Below are positions 55,649 through 64,000 of a DNA stretch of 64,000 nucleotides, in pieces; within the stretch, counting starts at the first letter, position 1, and every line of letters starts with the position of its first letter. The position numbers and the translations under genes are program-made. Source of the DNA: Megascapheus bottae (Eukaryota > Chordata > Mammalia > Rodentia > Geomyidae); the NCBI GenBank assembly GCA_024803745.1, contig JANJXV010000013.1, forward strand, positions 34,550,001 to 34,614,000, given 5' to 3'. The notes below the pieces were generated by a model that saw only the letters and a program-made list of their open reading frames with translations, was not told where the DNA came from and did not search any database.

Positions 55649-56370
55649 GCATATTAAAGCATAATACTTACTTGAAATTATATTGGAAGTACATCCAAAA
55701 ATGAGTTTTTCATGTTATATGTAAAACAGAATATTTTACAATTGCACATTATAATTCCTTTGAGAGATAAGGTGCTGAAGATTTGTTTAGTGGTATTCCT
55801 TCACAGTACTGACTTATATTTATTCTCATTTTCTGTGTCTAAATAAGTTTTACCAAAGCAGAGTAAATCAAGAATTTTTTTGTGTACTGAGGTTTGAACA
55901 TGGAGCCTATGGTTGGTGACATTCAAGATCTTACAGCATTAACATTTACTGAACTGAGCATTGAACTATAAACATTATTGGTGTCTTTTGTTATGTACTA
56001 TGCAAAATGAGCTTACAACATAGTTAGAAAAGGTGAGTAGAGTACATATGAAGCATTCATATAAAATAGATTATAAATACTGTCAGTGACTATGGCTCAG
56101 CAAGAAGAGATCAATTAAGCCCATAATAAGATGTGTCAGACCTTGGCCAAACTTTGAAGTGTTGTAGAACCCAGATAAACAGGGAAAAGTCCATAGAGAG
56201 AGGAATATCTTGCTGAGAACACGTGGAAATGAATGCCAATCCCACACTTAGAAAGAGCCTAGAAACTGTGTGAAAATTTGTATTGGGAAAAAAAAAACCT
56301 GGCATGGGGTTGATTTGTGGAATTCCTTGAAAGCTTTGGGGGATATGGAGAACTTAAAATCCACATTTAA
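55649..56370. other. Single-copy stretch
   Basis: No recognised repeat or gene. The 64-codon minus-strand frame 56111-56305 has no motif. Confidence 0.4.
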
Positions 56371-56600
56371 GGAATATTGGTGCTGGGAGTTTGACCTAGT
56401 GGTAGATTGCTTTCCTAGTATACACAAAGACCTGGGTTTGATTCCTCAGTACCACATACATAGAAAAAGCTGGAAGTGGCGCTGTGGCTCAAGTGGCAGA
56501 GCTCTAGCCTTGAGACAGCCCAAGGACAGTGCTCAGGCCCTGAGTTCAAGCTCCAGGACTGGCAAAAAAAAAAAAAGAAAGGAAGGAAGAAATATTAGTG
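56371..56600 (+). mobile_element. IDL-Geo SINE with TSD
   Basis: Body at 56383-56588. The flanks ggaatattggtg and gaaatattagtg (56371-56382 and 56589-56600) differ at two bases. The tail is poly-A then GGAA units. The 120-codon frame 56270-56632 is a read-through of this SINE. Confidence 0.87.
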
Positions 56601-56603
56601 TGG

Positions 56604-56770
56604 GAACTAGGCATGGTAGCTCAAGAGTGTAATACTAGCCAGCTTGAGATGCACAGATTAGGGAACTGGTTCAAAACTACCATGGAAAAAGCTTTATGAG
56701 ATTCCATTTGAACTGATATGGTAAAGCACCTACCTCACAAGTGCAAAGCCCCAAGTACTGCTGGAGAGAC
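56604..56770 (+). mobile_element. B1-ID-type SINE remnant
   Basis: actaggcatggtagctcaag (B1-like start), tggtaaagcacctacctcac and gcaaagccccaagtactgct (ID-like tail). Confidence 0.6.
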
Positions 56771-57162
56771 AGAAACAGGAACAGAGAAGAAAGAAGAAAA
56801 TAAGATTATGCAGCTGCTATGTATGACCATATAATTCCATAGACTTCACTAAATCAAACCCCCTCCTGCGACTTGGACCTCATAGATATGTGACATTATT
56901 CTAGATTACTTCCTCTGTCTGTGGATTCTAATTGTAACCAATGATCTTTTAAACATGGATTATTTTCCTGTAATTTGTATAATCTATTACGGGAATTAAA
57001 TGGGAGGGATTTTTATGTGTGTGTATTTAAACTTTCTGTGATATATAGGTAAAAAGACAAAAGGAATTCTGAGTGGAAAAGATACAGAGAAAGTACTCCA
57101 AAACTGAAATTCATAAATGTAGTCACATAGTAATTTCTGTAACTAGGAAAAAACTAAATAAT
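56771..57162. other. Single-copy stretch
   Basis: No recognised repeat or gene. Confidence 0.35.
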
Positions 57163-57340
57163 TTTTTTGTCCTGGTCCTTGAACTCTCACCCTGAGCACT
57201 ATCCTTGGGCTTTCTCAAGGCTGGAGCTCTACCACTAAAGCCACGGCACCACTTCCGGCTTTTTTCTATGTATGTTGGTACCACGGAAGTTAGTGTATGC
57301 TAAGCAAGCACTCTACCTCTAGGCCAAACTCCTGGCCCTA
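57163..57340 (-). mobile_element. IDL-Geo SINE
   Basis: Antisense copy: T run, aaggctggagctctaccact, ggcttttttctatgtatgtt, gctaagcaagcactctacct, actcctggccc. The short repeat ctaaataa on both sides is a probable TSD. Confidence 0.87.
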
Positions 57341-57540
57341 AATAAATGTTTTTATTGAACACAGTTGGATCTTTATAAGTTGTGTTGTCTGTCAGATTGT
57401 CCAAATCTTTATGAATTATGTAATTGGTGCAAATTACTCTTGAAAGCTTTGTTATTACTCTTCTAGCTTTGTTATTAGACTCCAGATAAGGAATACCAGA
57501 GTATTGTGGGAAACACCAGATCCCTAATATAGGAAGCAAA

Positions 57541-57876
57541 ACCTTCCAACACTCACAGTAGGGCTTTTGGTAGACTGTAGAGGAGCTGCTTTCTTTTTAG
57601 CCCTTCCTTAACTTTCTTACTCAAAAGCTCCTTCTCCCTGTCTCAGTACTCTTTCAGTTGACCTAGGATGCCAGAGTTTTCAGTCTCTTCAGTGATCTTG
57701 CCCAAAAGTTCAATCTGTCCTTGATGGATATGACATGGTGCCCTAATCCTGTTGCTCAGATCACCACCATAGACTTTTTCTTTCATAAAAAGTATATTGT
57801 TAGCTAGGCACTGCTTAAAGACCTCCACAGAAAAGAATTGTTCAGGTTCGTGTATGTAATATCTGATTTTCAGCAT
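57541..57876 (-). pseudogene. Unidentified decayed reading frame (candidate pseudogene)
   Basis: Minus-strand frame from ATG at 57876: 77 codons (MLKIRYYIHEPEQFFSV..., later GQIELLGKITEETENSGIL), then a TGA at 57643. The same frame stays open for about 29 more codons (DREKELLSKKVKEGLKRKQ, basic and helix-like) before a second TGA. Composition is protein-like with no low complexity. An AATAAA lies about 190 bp downstream (near 57350), just before a later SINE. No poly-A tail, TSD or splice pattern proves a retrocopy. I do not recognise the protein. A chance open frame is possible. Confidence 0.3.
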
Positions 57877-57884
57877 CTTAGTAT

Positions 57885-59435
57885 ATAAACTATATAAATT
57901 TTTCTCCTTTTTTATTATAATTAACAGAAGGGTTACAGTTATATTCGCCAGATAGAAGGTTCATTACTTCACACACATAGATAAGATACCCCTTTTCATG
58001 TTTTTGTCCCCATTTCTCTCTCCCCCATCTTGTTTTCCCCCTTCCCTATCCTATTTCAAATAAAAAAAACATATATACAATATACCAGATAACAAGGGTA
58101 AGATACTGTAACAATATGAGAATAACCAAGGGACAACAAAAGAGATGAGAAATAGCCTAGTACATTAAGAACAACAATCACACATTATATGGCTTTTGTT
58201 TCCATATCCTGGAGGTCCTTTCATTTAGCCTCATCCTAGTCCTTACGTATCTAAGTTTTGGCCTATTGTATCCTTTGCTAGGCGAGTCCAAGGTTTCTAC
58301 TGATTATGACAAATGAAGGAAACCATTGAGCCAATGTTCCTTTGATTCTGACTTACTTCACTTAATATGATTTTTTCCAAGTCTTTCCATTTCCTTACAA
58401 ATGGGGCGATATCATTCTTTCTGATGGCAGCATAGAATTCCGTTGTGTGTAAATACTACATCTTGTTGATCCACTTATCAACTGAGGGGCATCTGGGTTG
58501 GTTCCATTTCTTCACTATGGTAAATAGTGCTGCAATGAACATCTTTGTGCTAGTGGATTTAGTATGTCCTTGTTTCTGGACAAGAGGGTAAATGCCAAGT
58601 AGTGGAATTGCTGGGTCATAGGGAGCTCTATGTTTAGTCTTTTGAGGAACTGCCATACTGCTTTCCATAGTGGTTGAACGAGTTTACACTCCCACCAACA
58701 GTGTAGTAGTGATCCCTCCCAGCCACATCCCTGCCAGCATCTGTTGTTATTAGATTTCTTGATAAAGGCCATTCTAACTAGAGTGAGGTGGAATCTCAGA
58801 GTTGTTTTGATTTGCATTTCTTTTATGGCCACAGATGTGAAGCATTTTTTCATATGTCTATAGGCCATTCTCATTTCTTCTTCAGAGAAGACTCTCTTTA
58901 AGTCTTTGGCCCATCTTTTAATGGGATGGTTGTTTCTTTGGAGATTAGTTTTGTAGCGACTCACTTTTTTGAGCTGTTGATATCTTTTAGATATGAGGCT
59001 TTTGTCTGTTGTATGGTTAGTGAAGATCTTCTCCCACTCTTTCTATTTAGCTTGCTAGCTGTGTCCTTTGCCATACAGAAGCTCTCCAGTTTGATGCAGT
59101 CCCATCTATCCAGACTTTCTTTGATTTGTTGTGTTTCTGGGTCTTTATTAAGAAAATTTCGACCTGTGCTAAGGAGACCTAGTGTATCTCCTATTCCTTC
59201 TTTAAAGTTTTCAGTGTATCTGCTTTTACCTCGAGGTCTTTGATCCAAATGAGTTAATCCTGGCACAGAGTGACATAGAAGGATCCAACTTTAGTTTTCT
59301 GCAGGTGCTTAACCAGTTCTGCCAGCACACTTGTTGAAAAGGCTTTCTTCCATTCTATTCCTTTGACTCCCTTATCAAAGATTAGGTGGCCATAGGTCTG
59401 TGGGTTGATTTGTGGGTCTTCATAAACTATATAAA
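57885..59435 (-). mobile_element. 1.5-kb L1, longest copy in the window, with TSD
   Basis: Body at 57899-59421, antisense, flanked by a perfect 14-bp repeat ataaactatataaa (57885-57898 and 59422-59435). From 5' to 3' on the minus strand it has the ORF2 region after the RT domain (GVKGMEWKKAFSTSVLA, IDKW-like SLDRWDCIKLESFCMAKDT), HPIKRWAKDLKRVFSEEEM, [12 protein letters not shown] [37 protein letters not shown] and the ORF2 end. Then come a C/T-rich complement of the 3' UTR and the type A terminus. Stops and at least one frameshift break ORF2. ORF1 and the endonuclease and RT domains are absent, so the element is dead. Confidence 0.94.
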
Positions 59436-60664
59436 ATTTTAGGAAACCTAAGAAAGTACCAAGTCCTTAATGTTTAACTTTATGTATAAGAAGATTAAGA
59501 CTTAGAAAAATATCTACTACACATCCTAAATCCTCCCTTAACTCAAAATGATACTCACATTTTGGATCATGACTTTCTTACGTGGACAGTGAGTGCAAAT
59601 TGGCTTTTATACTTGTGAAGCTGGCTGGCCTAGCTATGGCGAGAACAAAGCCCGAAGCTTTTTTTTTATTTTAACCACTACATTCTTACATAATTTCAAC
59701 TTCAACACCATTTGAATGTAAATACTAATTTAAAATAATACCTAACAATCTACTTTCCAGGAAACATTGAACATGTACCTTCTCCATGCTATCCTTTTTG
59801 GACACTATGGGAGAATAAAAGGGAGCAAAACGATAGTCAATGAAGAGAAGCACACCACTGTCATTAATACTATATATAGTAGAGGAGAATTTTATCATCT
59901 CCCCTATAAGAAAAGAACAGTTTAACGTCACAGTATTGAAAAATTATTGATAAAATCGCATTTATTCTTGGTCATTTTTAAAACTCTTTTTTTAGGAAAT
60001 TGATCATGGACGAGATGAGATGCCCCTATTCTAATAAAAAGCAACCATCAGGACCAAAAATATATTTTTCTTAGCAGTAAAAGTTTAGAAATACTTTCTG
60101 AAAATGTCAGAAGTAAAAATGTCATATTAGGATCTTATGATGTCTGTATCCAAAAAATGGGGAGAGGAGTAGGTATTACAAGAATTGGAAAGGCCAAAAT
60201 CGAATTATGTATATTAGCAAACATTGTAACTGACTGCCTCCAATAGATTTTACAAGAATTCAAGAATCTTGGTAGATTCATTCCAGACCTATAACATACT
60301 GTTAATATAACCTTGAACATTATGTAGTCGTTATGTGTGGCTAGCCTAACTAAATTATAATTTATTTATTTATTTGTAAAAGGTCTATTAAGAAGATTAA
60401 GTGCCTTGACCAGTTTTTATTAAAGTGCTGTTAACATTATAAGTCTTGCTTGTATAGTAGCTATTGCTATCATCACAGTGAAGCTAATATGTTACATTCA
60501 GTACTCTTGCTATATACAGGTGTATCTACTTAGAAAATGTAATAATGATAGTTAATTATTAATCAGCTCATGATAATATTCACTTAAAATAAAACTACTG
60601 TAACTCTCCATGCCATTCAAAAACAAGTACTTAGATTGACCATCAGCCAGTTGTGATTTTACAG
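59436..60664. other. Single-copy stretch, 1.2 kb
   Basis: No recognised repeat or gene. A TTTA run is at 60360-60376. Open frames at 59725-59931 and 60135-60320 (minus) have no motif. Confidence 0.45.
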
Positions 60665-60985
60665 TCTATTAAGTCTGTCTTCATCTCCCCTCCTTTCCCC
60701 ACTCACTTCTCTTCAGATATACTGGCCTTCTTGATGTCCCAAGTAAATTTTCCACTTAGCATTGCTGTTTCTCCAGATATCCAAATGGCTTCCTCTCTCT
60801 TTTTCTTTAGGTCTAAGATACCAACCATGGCAACTGCTGTTATTAAGTGCCAGCCCTAAAAAGTACTTCACATTATAATTATTTTTATAATAATTCTTAT
60901 TTTTATAATTATGATTATATTAGTCTTATGAGAGGAAGAACTATGTCTGTTTTGTTCTCAGCTTGTATCCGTAGTGCTAAAAATA
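60665..60985 (+). mobile_element. Ancient L2-like LINE remnant
   Basis: actggccttcttgatgtccc, ttctccagatatccaaatgg, ctttttctttaggtctaaga and, after a gap, aactatgtctgttttgttct. The order matches the same old family as 6880-7512. Confidence 0.5.
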
Positions 60986-61019
60986 ATACCAAAGACAACA
61001 TGGAATTGAGAAAGCATTT

Positions 61020-61258
61020 CTTGAATAAAAAACAAATTTTTCAAAATCTCTCTTGTAAACATAAATACAAAAATCCTAAACAAAATGATGGCAAAGCAAT
61101 GAACAGAAAAATAATATACCATCACCATATGAAGTGTATCCGAGGGGTCCAAGGCTGCTTCAACACTCACAAACCAGTTAATGTAATCTATGATATCAAC
61201 AGGAGAAAAATCATATGAATAGATGCAGAAAATGTAATTGGCAAAAGCAAGCATCCAT
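61020..61258 (+). mobile_element. Ancient L1 ORF2 fragment
   Basis: The plus-strand frame 60847-61218 ends with GVQGCFNTHKPVNVIYDIN, and 61212-61258 in another frame reads IDAENVIGKSKHPLI. Together they match the L1 RT stretch around GWFNI..SINVI..IN and IDAEKAFD. The region is shorter than a full domain and frameshifted. Confidence 0.65.
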
Positions 61259-61655
61259 TAATAAGTATGCAATCATTGATTCCTAAATAATTGGGTATTT
61301 CTGTTGGTTATATGTTTATTAATATCTACGTTGGCTATATATATGTGTGTGTGTATGTATATAGATTTTATCCACAAAGATAATTGCTAGCTAGTTCAAA
61401 ATATTAAGTGTGAAACTAAACTTCCAATCTTCTGAGGGGAATTATAGAAAACAGTATTTGGTTAGTCAAATTAAAGGTACAATACATTAAGTAGAAATTG
61501 AAGAATTTGCATTGCGCCTCACCAATAAAGAATTAACAAATTAAACTCCAGAATGAGTTTGGGGTTTTTGCTTTGCTGTTTGATTAGATTTTGTTTATTT
61601 GTGAGGGTTTTGTTTGTTTATTTTTTGGTTTGGTGTTTTGTTTTGTGTTTTGTTG
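61259..61655. other. Single-copy stretch
   Basis: No recognised repeat or gene; includes a short TG/TATG run near 61336-61360 and G/T-rich sequence from 61560. Confidence 0.4.
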
Positions 61656-61899
61656 TTTTCATTGGTTTTTTGCTTGTCCTGAGGCTTTAACTGAAGGCCT
61701 AGATGTTGTCCCTTAGTTTTTATGTTGAAGACTACCACTCTACTACTTGTAGCCACTGCTCTATTTGCAGCTTTTGTTAGTTAATTAAAGATAAGTCTTA
61801 AGGACTTTCCCGCTAGGAGCTGGCTTTGAATCACAATTCTCAATTCTCAGCCTCCTGAACAGCTAGGATTATAGGCAGGAACCACCAATATCCAGCCTA
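61656..61899 (-). mobile_element. Old B1-Geo composite SINE
   Basis: Antisense: G/T-rich tail, gaggctttaactgaaggcct, gaagactaccactctactac, then taggagctggctttgaatca, aacagctaggattataggca and caatatccagcc. Confidence 0.72.
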
Positions 61900-61935
61900 G
61901 AATAAATATTAGAATGCAAAAAAAAGAAAAACTTG

Positions 61936-62023
61936 GAACTGGGCATGTAGCTCAGTCATTAAGTGTTTGCCAAGCATATACAGGGCCCTAGATTCAATCC
62001 CTAGTAGGAAAAAAAAAAAAAAA
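61936..62023 (+). mobile_element. ID-like SINE
   Basis: actgggcatgtagctcagtc, attaagtgtttgccaagcat, agattcaatccctagtagg and a 15-base A tail: a complete monomer with both boxes. Confidence 0.8.
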
Positions 62024-62147
62024 GAAGGAAGAAGGAAGTAAAAGAAGTGTGGGAGAAAGGACTCAGTAACAAAAGATACACTAAATTGTATTTCTGAGTT
62101 TTATATGTGTGTAATATACTCCTGTATAACCACATACATCCACCAAA

Positions 62148-62440
62148 TCTGGCCATTCTCACCATCTCTACTACTACAGTCATGAGCCTCCACCCCTCAT
62201 ATCTTGTCACCATTGCATTCTCACAAGAGTTTCTACAGTAGCCCTGATTTATCTGTCTACTTTCTATTTATCATATACTCAGAATAACCTGTTATTACAG
62301 AGCAAATGTGTTCATGCAACTCTTCTACTCACAGGACTCCTGGGGCTTCCCCACAGAATGAAAATTCCTACTCTTCACTGTGGTATACAGAGTTCTTTGT
62401 TACTATGAAGTCCTGTCCTGTACTTTCTTCCTCCCCTTCT
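62148..62440 (+). mobile_element. Possible ancient L2-like remnant
   Basis: ggccattctcaccatctcta, ctactacagtcatgagcctc, then aactcttctactcacaggac and tcctggggcttccccacaga. It resembles an upstream part of the family at 6880 and 60665. Diverged. Confidence 0.4.
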
Positions 62441-63280
62441 TGCTATTTCTTGCAAATGATAGTGAACCTGTATGCAAACAAGATGTTTTGTTTAAAAAAG
62501 TAGTTGTCAGTTGGGGTTGTGGGAAATAAAACCAGGAACCAATCTGAAGGAGTTCCTCTTGACCAAAACTTAAACAATTGGATCACCAAAATAAATAATT
62601 CTAGTATTGGTTTTAAGCCAGTAGAACAAAATAAATATGTTTTTGACTAACTCTGAAACTGGCCTTTTGAATTTGCCTAGAGCATAGCCTCCTCTTCAAA
62701 TTCTTGAGGGGGCAGCCTCCCCCTCAAGGCTCCACAGCACCTTGTGTCTGGGTTCTTTGCAGCATCTTGAGGACAAGGATTCTCTACAGCTCCAGCTAAT
62801 TTGTTGTGTCATATATATTCGATTCTTAGTAAATGTTTACTGCAAAAGGAAAGGCAAGACAGAAAAAGTAATGAGACAGAGATGTTAAAGTTATACGAAG
62901 TAAACAGATTCATTCCTGTTCTTTCTGTACCTCTAGGACTCGAGCTCTTCATCTTTATGTAACTTATTTATCTTACCAAATCTCTGCTTGTACTAGACAT
63001 AGACAAAACAAATGTCTACTGAGGATACTTAAAAGAAAACTGCCTTCTGTGACATAAATATTTACTGAGAAAAGGAGTATTAAACCAGAGTAGCCATCAG
63101 AAAAACTGATGTAAAATCTAGATTATTAGCTATACCAACTGCCTTTCAAACTGACACTATATTGACTTGAAAAAATTCAAATGAAATGTATAAGGATCAC
63201 CAAAAGGCATGTTTGAAACAATATGGTTTGTCTTCTAAAAATGCAAAGAAATCAGTCTGCCTTCTGCTTCCTCAGTTTTT
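62441..63280. other. Single-copy stretch
   Basis: No recognised repeat or gene apart from the GC-rich hairpin at 62703-62728. Confidence 0.4.
62703..62728. repeat. GC-rich perfect hairpin
   Basis: Arm cttgaggggg (62703-62712), loop cagcct, arm ccccctcaag (62719-62728). A perfect 10-bp stem in an otherwise AT-rich surrounding. Confidence 0.93.
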
Positions 63281-63325
63281 TTTTTTCATTTTTATTGTAA
63301 TTATTGAGGGGGTTTTGTTAGTGTT
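63281..63325 (-). mobile_element. Possible minimal L1 3' end
   Basis: ttttttttcatttttattgt and aattattgagggggttttgt resemble the last about 40 bp of an antisense L1. No TSD is obvious. Confidence 0.35.
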
Positions 63326-63929
63326 TATCTGCCTTTGAGGACATAAAACAAATTAGCTCCTAGGTGTTGCGTCAACCTCGGTAAAACCATATTTCTAAGG
63401 GAAAGCAGTGGAAAATGAAATGGGAAAGATCCCCATTACATTTGTACCTTTCTAAATTCTTTCCAAATCAGACTATAGATTTATTTTTCACATCAACCAT
63501 GCCAATGGTGATATTTTTCATAGCAGTAGTAGGAAGCAGCAGCCTGTCCGTTCAGGAGCTGACAAATAAGCATACTGTTCCTCTTGCACACAATATGCTA
63601 TACATCTTCATCTCCACTCCTCCTTACAGAAGCTCTTCAGCTTGCTATGTTCCTTTAGGGAGATGACAAGGAGCACTGGCTAATAAGCTTTTGGGGTTAT
63701 TCACTATCCCTCTTCAGGGCTCATTTTCTGAAGTTGAAAACACTCATGCATGTGCACACAGGCACACTAAACTTTGTCAGAGGTGAAGTACTTCCCAAAT
63801 GCCACTTGAATGTGATTAAAAGAATCCTGGACCTGATAGGACTCATTACACAAGATGTCAGGCATGTTTGCTCAAACTTCAGTCCTGTGAAAAGGATACA
63901 TCTTGATTTTTTGAAAAGAGACCTGAAGC
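63326..63929. other. Single-copy stretch
   Basis: No repeat recognised. Two open frames (63415-63666 and 63734-63982, plus) have ordinary composition but no motif I recognise; the second runs into the terminal SINE-like sequence. Confidence 0.4.
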
Positions 63930-64000
63930 ATGGCTCAAGTGGTAGACCAATTGCTTATAAAGCTAGACAAGGAAGGCTCTGAATTTAATCTTCTATACTA
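63930..64000 (+). mobile_element. Possible ID/Geo-like SINE, cut by window end
   Basis: atggctcaagtggtagacca, attgcttataaagctagaca and gctctgaatttaatctt resemble a tRNA-like SINE module; the 3' end is outside the window. Confidence 0.45.

Noticed and set aside
56270..56632. 120-codon open frame
   Set aside because: Its last two thirds are an IDL-Geo SINE and the first third has no motif.
58456..59266. Three long minus- and plus-strand frames of 70-149 codons that look like genes
   Set aside because: The minus-strand ones are ORF2 pieces of a 5'-truncated, frameshifted L1; the plus-strand one is its shadow.

Overview
This window looks like AT-rich, gene-poor mammalian nuclear DNA (intergenic or deep-intronic). 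I found no intact protein-coding gene, exon, tRNA, rRNA, snRNA, CRISPR array or bacterial-type operon. The organism is most likely a geomyoid rodent (kangaroo rat, pocket mouse or pocket gopher). The commonest repeat has a tRNA/ID-like head joined to a second 'Geo' module, which matches the IDL-Geo SINE described as restricted to Geomyoidea. That assignment is from memory, not a search.

Layout. 0-3.3 kb: antisense SINEs, a MaLR-type LTR remnant and a GA microsatellite. 3.3-6 kb: single-copy AT-rich DNA. 6-13.6 kb: the densest repeat block, with L1 3' ends, an old L2 remnant, a MIR and seven IDL-Geo SINEs, several nested and with clear target-site duplications (TSDs). 13.6-22 kb: mostly single-copy DNA with MIRs, L1 ends and B1-type SINEs. 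22-34 kb: nested L1-in-SINE insertions, a solo Geo insertion, a local duplication at 30-31.6 kb and a palindromic L1 junction. 34-49 kb: long single-copy stretches, MLT1 LTRs and a MIR split by a SINE. 49.5-52.4 kb: a very old L1 broken by younger insertions. 52.4-57 kb: single-copy DNA and SINEs. 57.1-59.4 kb: an unidentified decayed reading frame next to a 1.5-kb L1. 59.4-64 kb: single-copy DNA, old L2/L1 remnants and SINEs.

Repeat biology. Two SINE types share one tail. IDL-Geo has a tRNA-like head; 'B1-Geo' (my descriptive name) has a 7SL/B1-like head. Both end in a Geo module that carries its own Pol III-like boxes. L1 copies fall into at least two 3'-end types. One ends in 'ttctattaattacaataaa' (here type A); the other ends in 'ttatcctgacaataaa' (here type B). 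All L1 copies are 5'-truncated or broken, so none is autonomous. Most ORFs longer than 60 codons are translations of these repeats, of microsatellites or of chance open frames.

Best leads: a probable L1 3' transduction at 9.6-10.2 kb, a solo Geo insertion at 27.9 kb, a fold-back L1 junction at 32.9 kb, a local duplication at 30-31.6 kb, two coding-like decayed frames (43.6 and 57.7 kb), and three X-box-like motifs at 47-54 kb. I found no convincing new gene system.
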